Source: JABWBH01 sp964526695
GTDB taxonomy: Bacteria > Planctomycetota > Phycisphaerae > UBA1845
DNA length: 64,000 nucleotides
Assembly (NCBI GenBank): GCA_964526695.1
Contig: CAZGJA010000089.1
Span: 224,950-288,949 of the forward strand
Reading direction: 5' to 3'
The notes beneath the pieces are model-generated. The model was not told where the DNA came from and searched no databases. It saw only the letters and a list, made by a program, of their open reading frames with translations. Shown here piece by piece: positions 34,771 to 43,642 of the stretch. Position numbers and translations under genes: made by a program. Position 1 is the first letter of the stretch. Every line of letters begins with the position of its first letter.

Positions 34771-35700
34771 ATGAAACGCAACTCAAGCACGCGTCGGCTG
34801 ATCGTCCTCTCCGGCTGCACGCTCGCGCTGCTCGCCTCCGCTGCGGCCGCCTGCACCGTGTTCTTCGCCACCGACGGCAAGCTCGTGCTCGGCGGCGACA
34901 GCGAGGACTGGCTCGACCCGAACACGCAAGTGTGGTTCATTCCCGCCACCGACAAGACTTTCGGCGTCGTCTATTTCGGGTTTGGAAAGGGAGAGTATCC
35001 CGAGGGCGGCATCACGCTGCACAAGGCCGAGCTTCCACCCGGCGGCGTCATCAACATGCAGCCCAGCGACGCCTACGGATTCCCGCAGGCGGGCATCAAC
35101 GATCAGGGGCTTTTCTTCGGCGGCGCGGCCACGAACTCCGTGCGAAACGTGAATCCAAACGGTAAGGAAGCCTTCGACGGCTTCGTCGCGGATCACATCC
35201 TGCGCACTTGCGCGACGGTCAAGGAGGCGCGGGTCGTGCTCGATCGCTTCAGCGTTGGCCTGCCGCAGGGGCAACTGCTCTTCGGCGATCGCACGGGCGA
35301 TTCCGTGATCGTCGAGGCCGGCGACGTCATCATCCCCAAGAAGGGCAACCACCAGGTCATCACCAACTTCAAGCTGTCGCAGATGCCCAACGGCGGCGAC
35401 AAGTGCGCCCGCTTCAAGAAAGTGGACACGATGTTCACCGGCGCGGAGTCCGTCTCGATCGACATGGCGCGCGACGCGCTGCAGGCCGTGGGCCTCAAGC
35501 CGTCGCCGGACGGCCTGGAAAAACGCATCCCCGGCACGCAGTATTCGATCGTGTTCGACCTCACGCACCTGGAGTTGCACCTGTACCGCTGCTTCGATTT
35601 CGAGCGCCCGATCCGCATGGACGTGCGAAAAGAGCTGTCGCACGGCGCCCGCGCCGTGCGGCTGGCTGACTTCGTTCCGGACGCGCCGACGAATCCGTGA
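34771..35700 (+). CDS. Exported Ntn-type amidohydrolase (choloylglycine hydrolase/C45-like)
   Basis: Exported protein of 309 residues. The signal peptide ends at ASAAAA and the next residue is Cys28 (CTVFFATDG), so cleavage would expose Cys as N-terminal nucleophile, as in the linear amide C-N hydrolase/acyltransferase families. Supporting segments are LVLGGDSEDW (Asn/Asp site), GINDQGLFFGGAATNSVRN and LLFGDRTGDSVIVEAGD. Related enzymes hydrolyse bile-salt, penicillin V or N-acyl homoserine lactone amides; which one is not evident. A lipobox-like reading of the Cys (ASAAAC) is the alternative: the protein could be a lipoprotein instead. Confidence 0.75.
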   Translation: MKRNSSTRRLIVLSGCTLALLASAAAACTVFFATDGKLVLGGDSEDWLDPNTQVWFIPATDKTFGVVYFGFGKGEYPEGGITLHKAELPPGGVINMQPSDAYGFPQAGINDQGLFFGGAATNSVRNVNPNGKEAFDGFVADHILRTCATVKEARVVLDRFSVGLPQGQLLFGDRTGDSVIVEAGDVIIPKKGNHQVITNFKLSQMPNGGDKCARFKKVDTMFTGAESVSIDMARDALQAVGLKPSPDGLEKRIPGTQYSIVFDLTHLELHLYRCFDFERPIRMDVRKELSHGARAVRLADFVPDAPTNP

Positions 35701-35831
35701 CGCGCGCCCTGACAGAGCTGCGACCGTAAGGGAGCGCAGGCGCACGAGTACCTTGCGATCACACGCTGACGGGCGCGACTTTGTCGTGCATGCGACGCAG
35801 CACTGGTGGGACAGCGCGAAACCGCCGCCCG

Positions 35832-36704
35832 TCACATCGGCTTGCGGAACGCCGCGAGGATGTCCGCGCGGGGGCAGCGCAGCGCGCCGAACAGCCCGTC
35901 GAACAGCGCCGCCGGCGTGACCATGCTCGCCCCGGGGCGAAACGGCTCGAACGCCAGGTCCAGCGTGTTGTCGCGCGATCGCGCGTAGCGCAGCCACGAG
36001 CGCACGTTGATGAACGGCGCCGGCGTGTTCACGTAGGGCGTGTCGTACCAGCGCTCCAGTTGCCATCCCAGACCCTTGGCGAGGTCCAGCAGCGCCCCGC
36101 GAGAAAGAACGTGCCGGTGATACGGCTGGTGCAGCGAGTGCCGGTGGAAGTCCGCGCGGCTCAGGTCGATGTGCGCAGCGTCCGGCGTGCCGACGACGAT
36201 CCGGCCGCCGGGATGGGTCAGCTCGTCGAAGCGTTTCAGCAACTCGCGCGGATCGGCCACGTGCTCCAGCACGTCCTGCGAGAACACCATGTCGTACCGG
36301 CGCTGAAGCACGGTCGCATCACAGAACCCCGCGGCGTAGGCGTCGTAGCCGCTGACACGCTCGTAGCCGCGGTCCGACAGGAACCGCACATACAGCCCCT
36401 TGCCGCAGCCGTAATCGAGCAGGCTCATGTCCCACCGCAGGCCGCAACGCTTCAGCCGTCGCGTCAGCACGCGGTAGAACAGACGCGTCACCCACGTCAT
36501 CTGCGCGGAGTGGAAGGGGTAGTCGCGGTAGTAATGATCGAGGTCCACGTCGTCGCGGGCATGCAGGCTGCGACAGTGCGGGCAACGCCAGACGATGAAC
36601 GACTCGTCGCGAAACCGGCGCACGTTGCACGGCACGGCGGCACGCTCGACCGCATCGGCATCGCAGGACGCCCCGCACGCAGCACAGATGACCGATGACG
36701 GCAT
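35832..36704 (-). CDS. Class I SAM-dependent methyltransferase with zinc ribbon
   Basis: Methyltransferase of 290 residues. An N-terminal zinc-ribbon-like segment (CAACGASC...WRCPHC) precedes a Rossmann-type domain: SLLDYGCGKGLYVRFL is motif I binding S-adenosylmethionine, VFSQDVLEHVADP is the acidic post-II loop typical of Methyltransf_11/23, and GGRIVVGTPDA is motif IV-V. This pattern is common in enzymes modifying sugars, lipids or polyketide-like products. ATG 36704 starts MPSSVICAACGA; further upstream the frame is repeat DNA. It stands alone between intergenic repeats, so its substrate is not suggested. Confidence 0.85.
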   Translation of the reverse strand: MPSSVICAACGASCDADAVERAAVPCNVRRFRDESFIVWRCPHCRSLHARDDVDLDHYYRDYPFHSAQMTWVTRLFYRVLTRRLKRCGLRWDMSLLDYGCGKGLYVRFLSDRGYERVSGYDAYAAGFCDATVLQRRYDMVFSQDVLEHVADPRELLKRFDELTHPGGRIVVGTPDAAHIDLSRADFHRHSLHQPYHRHVLSRGALLDLAKGLGWQLERWYDTPYVNTPAPFINVRSWLRYARSRDNTLDLAFEPFRPGASMVTPAALFDGLFGALRCPRADILAAFRKPM

Positions 36705-37220
36705 GATCGGATGATAGTCCGCGAGGCTTGGCGTCGCCACGCCAAGCACATTGCGGCGTGGGTATGCGCCGTCGCATGTGCAGGGATCAGGAATCCGGCG
36801 CGTCTGTATTGCCTTTTCCGAACCCGTAGCGCCAGCGAGGGTCTCCGCCGCCCCGTGGAACCCCGCCAGCCCATCGAGTGCCGCCTTCCCGTGGATCCGC
36901 TGCATTTTCGTCTCGCGTCGCCTTCCTCTCGATCGCCGCCCTCGCTTGCGCTTCGGGTTCGGATAACAGGCCCGCCAGTCCATCGAGTGCCGCCGTCCCG
37001 CGGATCCGCTGCATTTTCGTCGGACGTCGCATGCCTCTCGATCGTCGCCCTCGCTTGCGCTTCGGGTTGGGATAACAGGCCCGCCGCACATCGACGGTGA
37101 CGCGAACGGCGACCGTGACCCCGGCAGGGCCATTCGCTATAATGGCGCACGGCGAGGCCGGTTCCACATCGGCTCATCCGCCGGGGGGTCGTCACAAGGG
37201 CTGCAGTCGGGAGGATTCAC
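36705..37220. repeat. Gap with a 109-bp tandem duplication
   Basis: No gene is supported. A unit of 109 bp beginning with CCATCGAGTGCCGCC is present twice in direct tandem (starting about 36,871 and 36,980), and a partial third copy follows about 37,085. Each unit ends in the TCGCTTGCGCTTCGGGTT segment that, in inverse orientation, is the repeat at 25,265-25,360 and 36,819. The promoter and GGGAGG of the subtilase gene are at the right edge. Confidence 0.8.
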
Positions 37221-39527
37221 ATGGGCCGGATCGGGCTTTCAGTCAGGGGCATGGTTTGCGCGCAGGCGCGGATGGGCTTGGCAGCGCTGGCGTGGACGGG
37301 CTTGGCGGCGCTGGCGTGGGCGGGCATGGCGGCGGAGGCGTGGGCATCGGACGATGCTCCGATAAGCCTCCAGCCGGGCCGGCTCTACCTCGCCGCCGGA
37401 ACCATCGAAACGGCTTCGCAGCCGAATCTCCTCGACGAGGCGACCGCTGGCTTCAGCGAACCGTTCGGGTATGTGATCCAGCTCGAGGGTCCGATGACCG
37501 AGCGGCGCGACGCCCGGCTGCTGGCCGCGGGCGTAGTCCTGCACGACTATCTGCCGGTTCATGCCTACCTCGCGGACCTTTCCCGCACCGATGTGAAACG
37601 CCTCCGGGCGCTGGGTTTCGTGACCTGGGTCGGGCACTGGCAGGACGCTTGGAAGGTGGACCCGACGATCGGCGCGCGGGTCGAGCCGTTTACGACGCAG
37701 GAGCGGATCGATCTGGAGAACCGCGGCTTCGTTAAGCTTGCAGTGACGCTGTTCCACGGCGCAGACCTTGCGCAAGGGATGAACGACCTCGCCGCGCTCG
37801 GCGCGGACGTCCTCGACGGCAACATCGTCGCCCGGCAGGGGCTGGTCGATCTGATCTTCCCGCACAGCCAGCTTGCGCTGCTGGCGGCGGAGCCTTACGT
37901 TCAGTACATCGAGGAAGCCGGCGAGCTGACCTACCGCAACAGCACCAACCGCTGGATCGTCCAGAGCAACATCTCGAACAACTTTCCCCTTTACAACAAC
38001 GGCATCCACGGCGAAGGGCAGCTCATCGGCATCCTCGACGGCAAAGTCGGCTCCACGCACTGCTCGTTCACTGACGGCCAGCCCTTCGGCGACAGCCATC
38101 GCAAGATCCAGGCCTACAACACGAGCACCGGCTATGACCAGCACGGCACGCACGTGGCGGGCACGTCCGTCGGCGACGCGTTCGCCGAGGACAACACACG
38201 GGGCATCGCTTATCTCGGCAAGCTGTGCTACGGCACGATTCCATCCTTCAGCGAGTCCGCGATGAAGACCAAGCTCCTCACGCACCACAATCAGGGCGCG
38301 CGGATGCACACCAACAGTTGGGGCGACGACGGCACCACGCAGTACAACAGCCTCTGCCGCGGCATCGACGACTTCTCCTACACCAGCGAAGACAGCCTGG
38401 TCTTCTTCGCCGTCACCAACCAGTCCACATTGCGCAACCCGGAAAACGCGAAGGACCTGCTGGCCGTCGGTGCGTCGCAGGACACGCCCTCGCAGGGCAA
38501 TCACTGCAGCGGCGGACGCGGACCCACCAACGACGGCCGGCGCAAGCCCGAGATCTACGCTCCGGGCTGCAACACCATCTCCTCCAGCGGAACCGGCTGC
38601 GGCACCGCGGGACTCTCCGGCACCTCCATGGCCAGCCCCGCCGTCGCGGCGACCGGCATGTTGGTCCGCCAGTATTACACGGACGGCTACTACCCGACGG
38701 GTCGGTCCGAGCCGGGAGACGAATTCCTCCCATCCGGCGCGCTGGTCAAGGCCACGCTGCTCAACTCGAGCGTGGACATGACGGGCATCAGCGGCTACCC
38801 GAGCGCGACGGAAGGCTGGGGACGCGTGCTGGCGGACAAGGCGCTGTACTTCGCCGGGGACGCGCGAACGCTCGTGGCGCAGGAGAAGCGCAATGCGCAG
38901 GGGCTGTCCACCGGGCAGGCGGACGTGTACACGATCGACGTCTTCGGCGGCGCGGAGCAAGTGCGCGTCACGCTGGTCTGGACCGAGCCGGCCGCCGCGT
39001 CCGGGGCGAACCCGGCTTACACCAACGACGTGGACCTGGAAGTGGAGCGTCCGGACGGCCAAACGTACCTCGGCAACTACTTCGTCAGCGGCGAGTCGGC
39101 CACCGGCGGAACCAAGGATGAGAAGAACAACGTCGAGCAGGTCCACGTCTCGAATCCCGCGGTGGGGACGTGGGTCGTTCGCGTACTGGCCACGGCGGTG
39201 AACGTCGGTCCGCAGGGCTACGCGCTGGTCGTCACGGGTCAGGTGGCGGAAGGCGGAACGATCGGCGATCCGACCTGCGACGACATCCGCAAGCTGACCG
39301 CCCGCTGCAAGGATACGGGCGTCATCAAGGGCAAGGTCCGACTCAACTCGGCGAACTTCACGGGGCGGACCGTCTCCGTCCTCATCGACGGCAGCGAAGC
39401 GATCACGGCCACGATCGAAGGCGACACGGCGCTTTATGAAGGCTGCTGCTACACGACGGGCGATCACACGGTGGCGCTGACTTCTCCGCCGGATTGCAAC
39501 ATCCAGCGGACGACGACGTGCCCGTAA
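37221..39527 (+). CDS. Secreted subtilase (S8) with shared C-terminal domain
   Basis: Exported serine protease of 768 residues; GGGAGG lies 7 nt before the ATG. The signal peptide contains an 8-residue tandem duplication (GLAALAW x2, then GMAAEAW) up to WAS at 43. After a pro-region, the S8 triad is Asp273 (GILDGKV), His308 (DQHGTHVAGT) and Ser469 (LSGTSMASP). A beta-sandwich of the proprotein-convertase P or PPC type follows (about 545-680: VRVTLVWTEP, DVDLEVERPDG). Residues 686-768 are the shared C-terminal domain, with CDDIRKLTARC, GKVRLNS, VLIDGSE, GDHTVALTS, ending RTTTCP. Likely an extracellular or surface endopeptidase. Confidence 0.93.
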   Translation: MGRIGLSVRGMVCAQARMGLAALAWTGLAALAWAGMAAEAWASDDAPISLQPGRLYLAAGTIETASQPNLLDEATAGFSEPFGYVIQLEGPMTERRDARLLAAGVVLHDYLPVHAYLADLSRTDVKRLRALGFVTWVGHWQDAWKVDPTIGARVEPFTTQERIDLENRGFVKLAVTLFHGADLAQGMNDLAALGADVLDGNIVARQGLVDLIFPHSQLALLAAEPYVQYIEEAGELTYRNSTNRWIVQSNISNNFPLYNNGIHGEGQLIGILDGKVGSTHCSFTDGQPFGDSHRKIQAYNTSTGYDQHGTHVAGTSVGDAFAEDNTRGIAYLGKLCYGTIPSFSESAMKTKLLTHHNQGARMHTNSWGDDGTTQYNSLCRGIDDFSYTSEDSLVFFAVTNQSTLRNPENAKDLLAVGASQDTPSQGNHCSGGRGPTNDGRRKPEIYAPGCNTISSSGTGCGTAGLSGTSMASPAVAATGMLVRQYYTDGYYPTGRSEPGDEFLPSGALVKATLLNSSVDMTGISGYPSATEGWGRVLADKALYFAGDARTLVAQEKRNAQGLSTGQADVYTIDVFGGAEQVRVTLVWTEPAAASGANPAYTNDVDLEVERPDGQTYLGNYFVSGESATGGTKDEKNNVEQVHVSNPAVGTWVVRVLATAVNVGPQGYALVVTGQVAEGGTIGDPTCDDIRKLTARCKDTGVIKGKVRLNSANFTGRTVSVLIDGSEAITATIEGDTALYEGCCYTTGDHTVALTSPPDCNIQRTTTCP

Positions 39528-39937
39528 GGGAACGGGCAGCACCGCGCGGGAGGCGGATGCTGAAGCTGTAAGGAGTGGACTCCGGTCAGAGGACCGGGCG
39601 CAAGCCCGGGGTCCCCTGGCGCGGCATCCGCCCCTCAGCGATGCGCCTGTGGGCTTGCGCCCCTGCTCTGTTTCGGTCGCTTTACGCCTGCGTCGCCGGC
39701 GCCCTCCTGGGGGTGCGCTTCATCGGGTGTGCCCGTTTTCTCCGGCGAGTCTGCGAGACTGAAGTTCCAACCCACGAGGGAGCAGCCAGAAACGTCGAGG
39801 GCGCCGCCGGAGACGCCGATGGCGCTGCCGGAAAGGTCGATGGCGCAGGTCTTGCGAGCGCCTTGTAGAGACTTCAAGGCACATTCGTGGACCCGCGCGT
39901 CGACCTTGCCGCCGACCTTCCCGTTGACCCGTCTCTT

Positions 39938-40028
39938 GACCGGCTTCAGCCGGTCGGCGTTTGCCACCAACTTCAGTTGGTGGGTACGATGCCCACAATC
40001 AACCGCAGCGAGCCGGCTTCAGCCGGCT
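39938..40028. repeat. REP triplet upstream of RAYT
   Basis: Hairpins GACCGGCT-TC-AGCCGGTC (39938-39955), CCACCAACT-TC-AGTTGGTGG (39964-39983) and AGCCGGCT-TC-AGCCGGCT (40011-40028). The last ends 18 nt before the transposase ATG. The rest of the gap from 39528 has no gene; a CAAGCCCGGGGTCCCC segment lies near 39,602. Confidence 0.92.
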
Positions 40029-40046
40029 TCTCGAAGGAGCCTCCGC

Positions 40047-40517
40047 ATGAGCAGTCATGTCTTCCATGAGATATTCATCCACTTGAACTGGCACACCAAG
40101 CATGATCAACCACTGCTTCGCGGGCGCACGGAGGAACTTGCGCATCGCGCATTGCAGAACAAGGCATCGCGCATGAAGGGAGTAAGCATCCTCGAACTTG
40201 GCGGCACAGATGATCATGTTCACCTGGCCGTACAGATCGAGCCTCCTGCGACCATCAGTGACCTGGTGCAGGAACTCAAAGGCGCCAGCGCGTTCGAGGT
40301 CAACCAGCTCGTGCGGCACAAGGCCTTGGAGTGGCCGCGAGGTGATGGCGTGGTGAGTTTCGGGCGGCGGCACCTGTCCTGGGTCGTGGAGTACATACGC
40401 CATCAGCGCGAGCACCATGCTCAGGGCACGACTCATGTCCGGTTGGAGGCGCACGAACCGCTTGAAGAACCTCCAGCGGTGAATTCGCCCGCAACAAGCC
40501 CGACCGAAGCCGGCTGA
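40047..40517 (+). mobile_element. REP-associated tyrosine transposase (RAYT, IS200/IS605-like)
   Basis: Complete single-domain HUH transposase of 156 residues (Y1 transposase, TnpA_REP type). The HUH motif is DDHVHLAVQ (two metal-binding His), and the C-terminal helix WVVEYIRHQREHH carries the presumed catalytic Tyr. AAGGAG lies 7 nt before the ATG at 40047; a longer frame starting at 39729 reads the REP hairpins and is rejected. It is bracketed by REP hairpin triplets in inverted arrangement, the expected substrates of RAYT proteins, which cut single-stranded REP DNA. A truncated copy is at 2396-2566. The Pro/Glu-rich tail (about the last 20 residues) overlaps the first downstream hairpin. 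Confidence 0.93.
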
Positions 40518-40592
40518 AGCCGGCTGAAAACAAAAAGGGCCGGTTCCCCACCAACTGAAGTTGGTGGCAAGAGCCGGTCGGCTGAAGCCGAC
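40508..40592. repeat. REP triplet downstream of RAYT (inverted)
   Basis: AGCCGGCT-GA-AGCCGGCT (40508-40525), CCACCAACT-GA-AGTTGGTGG (40548-40567) and GTCGGCT-GA-AGCCGAC (40577-40592): the reverse complements of the upstream triplet, in mirrored order. The first overlaps the transposase stop codon. The remainder of the gap to 40873 shows no gene. Confidence 0.92.
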
Positions 40593-40873
40593 CCACGAGC
40601 AGGGTCGCGTTCAGCGCAGTGCGCCCGATGGCGGAGCGACCGGGCGGCGGCCACGAGCATGGCCGCGTTGACGGGCGGGTGCGCGTGCTCTTAGGCGCGT
40701 CGGCAAGTCCAAAGCGCTGAACCACGATGGCGCGGCCAGAATCGTCGATACCGCAGGCCTTGCGAGCGCCTAGCCCGGATTCTCGGGCACACCCGCGCCG
40801 TCCGCGCTGCGCGGATTCTGTTGCACGACCGCCGCCTCTGCCGGAGAATGCCCGCCCAGCAGGGAGGCCGCAC

Positions 40874-43567
40874 ATGACCGCAATGCGCTGGACGGTCCGT
40901 GGTGTTCTGACGGTTGGAATTTCACTGGTTTTTTCATGCACCCCGCCCGCGCCGCCGGGCGACAATGCCAACGACAACAACAGCGGCGCGCCGGCGGATC
41001 GCGTCGGCAGCGGCACGGCGCGCCTCAGCGGCGTCATCTACTCCGCCGACTCGGACGTGAACATCCCGCTGGCCGGCGCGGTGCTGGTGCTCGGCGACGC
41101 GGTGGGCGTGGCGAAGGCCAACGGCGCGTTCGACCTCTTCGGCGTGCCTTCGGGCCTGCAGCCGCTGCTGATCGACGGCTCGCGCATCCTCGCGGGCGAC
41201 GGGCAGTACGCCCAGTTCGCCGCCCACCTGCCCGTGACCGAGGGAGAGCAGCGCCTTCTCGACGAGCCGATCTACCTGCCGTTCATCCTGAGCAGCGAAA
41301 TGGTCACGGTGGTTCCCGAAGCGGAAACCACGCTGATCAGCGGGGGGGGGGTCTTGCTGCGCATTCCACCCGGCGCGGCGCGAGACGATGCGGACCTCTA
41401 CGAAAGCTGGCTGGCGCTGCTGAACGTGGGCGTGGATCGCGCGCCGCTGCCGATTCCGGCGAACCTCAGCGGGTCCGCCCTGGCGCTGATGACGCTTCAG
41501 CCGCTCGGCGTCGAGTTCCCCGCGCCGCTTCCGCTGCGCGCGCCTGCAGAGAGGGGTGCGGATTCCGGTCCGTATGCCGCGCTGATGGAGATGGACTTTG
41601 CGACGGGAACGTGGATGGACGTTGGCGTGATGCAACGGGCGGGAGACCGGCAGGACGTCATCGGCGGCGGACTTCGGCGCAGCGGCTGGTTCATGCTCAG
41701 CCGCGACCTGCACGTCCGCGTGTTCGACTCGTGCGCCGCGGCGGAGTCCGGCGGCTGCCTTCGCCGCTGGGCGCCGGTTCGATCCGCCCTTACCCGACTC
41801 GAAAGCGGGAGCGTCGCCGGCGCGAGGGCGACGCTGGAGCGGCTCGCCCTGGCGATGCTCGATCATGAGCGATCCGTCGCCGGCGCCAACACCCTGCTGG
41901 AAGACACCGTCGAGGACTTCAGAATCGCACGGGCCAACTTCGCGGACATGGCCACGACGTATCGCCGGTCGTCCGATCTCGACGCTCTGCGGGAATCCGT
42001 CAGCCAGGTGATCGAAGCCTGCGGGGGCGAGGACGCCTGCGACGCCACCGACTCGGATCTCCAACTTGAGATGGAGCGCCTCTCGCGCCTCGTCAACCGG
42101 GTGTCCGCCAACTTCAACCAGAATGCTCCCAAGATTCAGCGAATCGCGCAGAGCGCCGAGGCGTTGCAGGAGTTTTACGAGTTGATCGAACCGCTGGACG
42201 AAGGCACGCTTGAAGGATTCGAAGCCGGCGTCAACGAGTTCCTGCAGGCGTTCGCGGATTTCAGCCCGCTGGAATCTCCCGCCGACGCCAACGACGCGCT
42301 GCTGGCGCTCCTGGATGATACCGGCGCTGCGGCGGCGATCGCGCTGGGTCTGCTGCGCGAGCCGGCGACTTCGACCGACGCGGCGCCCGTCACGGTGCTG
42401 GAGATGTCCGCGCCCGCCGGGCTGCGAGCGATCGGACGCCCGCTCGCTGGCGTCGCCGACTTTCGGCCTCGCACTTCCGCCGGCGAGTCGTTCATCTGGG
42501 CGTTCGATCCCGCGACCGGCGAGTGCAGCCTGCCCACCCGGCTCGACGACTTCGTGACAACCTCGAGGCCCCCGCTGGAACTCACCTTGGATCGCCGGAT
42601 GCAGCCCGGCGAGTTGTTCGCCGACAGCCCCGCCTCCGCTTCGGTCACGGCGGAGGCGCCCGTTCACAGTTGGACGTTCAGCGCCCCGTCACGCCAGGGT
42701 GCGGAGGTGTCCTTCGCGGGTGATTCCAGTCTGCTCGTGGGCATCGCCATGAGCGACGGCCTCCCGCTGACGGCCCTGCCCGCCGGCTTCCATATCAGCA
42801 ACCTCCCGCAGGGCGGGCCTTATCGCTTGCAAGTCATCGGCACCGACCTCGCCGAAGCGGCGGTCATCGATTATCGCATTCAAGTCGATCCCGACGAGAC
42901 GCTCTTCAGCTTCGGCGAGTCGGTGCGCGGCTCGTTCAATCTCTTCCGCCGCGCGGAGGTCATCTTCTTCGAGGGGCAGGCCGGCGAGCGGCTGACCGTT
43001 GATCTGCGCTGCTGCGGCGCGTCCGGAGCGGAGCTTGCGTACGGCGTGTTCGATGCGTCCGGTCGTCTGCTCGACGGCGCCGTGCAGCCCGGCGCGCAAG
43101 GCTTCCTCGGCGCGAGGTTCTTTGAACTGACCGAAACCGGCCTGTATCGCGTGATTCTCACGCCCGGCGAGGACGTGTTCAGCAACTACGAAATCGTGCT
43201 CACCAGCCTTCCGCCGTGGGATCCGAGCGACTACGTGCCGGGCACGGACGTCACGCTCGACCTTGACGAAATCGGAGCGGTCGGCGTGCTGCGCTTTTCC
43301 GGTGAGCAGGGAGAAATCGCGGATTTCCAGGGGCTTTCCGCTGAAGGGCTGGATCGCCTCGTGCTGCACGTGGAGACGGCGGCGGGCGCGATCGTCGTCG
43401 ATCAGGCCGTTGTCTATTTCGACGGGACGTCCTTCTCGCACGTTCGCTTCACGCTTCCCGCCGACGGCGACTATCTGATGACGCTCTCCCCCTCGGCTGG
43501 GGGGCAACCGGCAACCGGCCGGGCCACGGTGCGCATGGACCTCGTCAGCGCTCCCTCCGATCCTTGA
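40874..43567 (+). CDS. Large lipoprotein with carboxypeptidase-regulatory-like domain
   Basis: Lipoprotein of 897 residues. AGGGAGG lies 6 nt before ATG 40874; the signal peptide ends in the lipobox LVFSC with Cys22 as the lipidated residue, followed by a Pro/Asn/Asp-rich linker. Residues about 45-125 read like a carboxypeptidase-regulatory/CNA-B sandwich (TARLSGVIYSADSDVNIPLA, KANGAFDLFGVPSGLQPLLI). A long helical middle follows (about 340-480), then beta-rich domains (about 560-897) including segments such as GESVRGSFNLFRRAEVIFFE, typical of bacterial pre-peptidase C-terminal domains. No catalytic motif is visible. Probably an outer-membrane or periplasmic surface protein; it lacks the shared Cys-rich tail. 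Confidence 0.8.
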   Translation: MTAMRWTVRGVLTVGISLVFSCTPPAPPGDNANDNNSGAPADRVGSGTARLSGVIYSADSDVNIPLAGAVLVLGDAVGVAKANGAFDLFGVPSGLQPLLIDGSRILAGDGQYAQFAAHLPVTEGEQRLLDEPIYLPFILSSEMVTVVPEAETTLISGGGVLLRIPPGAARDDADLYESWLALLNVGVDRAPLPIPANLSGSALALMTLQPLGVEFPAPLPLRAPAERGADSGPYAALMEMDFATGTWMDVGVMQRAGDRQDVIGGGLRRSGWFMLSRDLHVRVFDSCAAAESGGCLRRWAPVRSALTRLESGSVAGARATLERLALAMLDHERSVAGANTLLEDTVEDFRIARANFADMATTYRRSSDLDALRESVSQVIEACGGEDACDATDSDLQLEMERLSRLVNRVSANFNQNAPKIQRIAQSAEALQEFYELIEPLDEGTLEGFEAGVNEFLQAFADFSPLESPADANDALLALLDDTGAAAAIALGLLREPATSTDAAPVTVLEMSAPAGLRAIGRPLAGVADFRPRTSAGESFIWAFDPATGECSLPTRLDDFVTTSRPPLELTLDRRMQPGELFADSPASASVTAEAPVHSWTFSAPSRQGAEVSFAGDSSLLVGIAMSDGLPLTALPAGFHISNLPQGGPYRLQVIGTDLAEAAVIDYRIQVDPDETLFSFGESVRGSFNLFRRAEVIFFEGQAGERLTVDLRCCGASGAELAYGVFDASGRLLDGAVQPGAQGFLGARFFELTETGLYRVILTPGEDVFSNYEIVLTSLPPWDPSDYVPGTDVTLDLDEIGAVGVLRFSGEQGEIADFQGLSAEGLDRLVLHVETAAGAIVVDQAVVYFDGTSFSHVRFTLPADGDYLMTLSPSAGGQPATGRATVRMDLVSAPSDP

Positions 43568-43642
43568 GCGGGGCATCGCCGCGCCTGCGGCACGCATGTA
43601 CGATGGAGGCGCCGCACGGGAACCCCGCGGAGCGTCCGCGTC

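Noticed and set aside
37239..39542. 767-codon open frame antisense to the subtilase
   Set aside because: It is a high-GC mirror frame: low-complexity Arg/Ala/Val/Asp/Gly composition, no family resemblance, and the sense strand carries an intact catalytic triad.
40934..42667. 577-codon open frame antisense to the lipoprotein
   Set aside because: The sense frame has a lipobox and ribosome-binding site; this one has neither.
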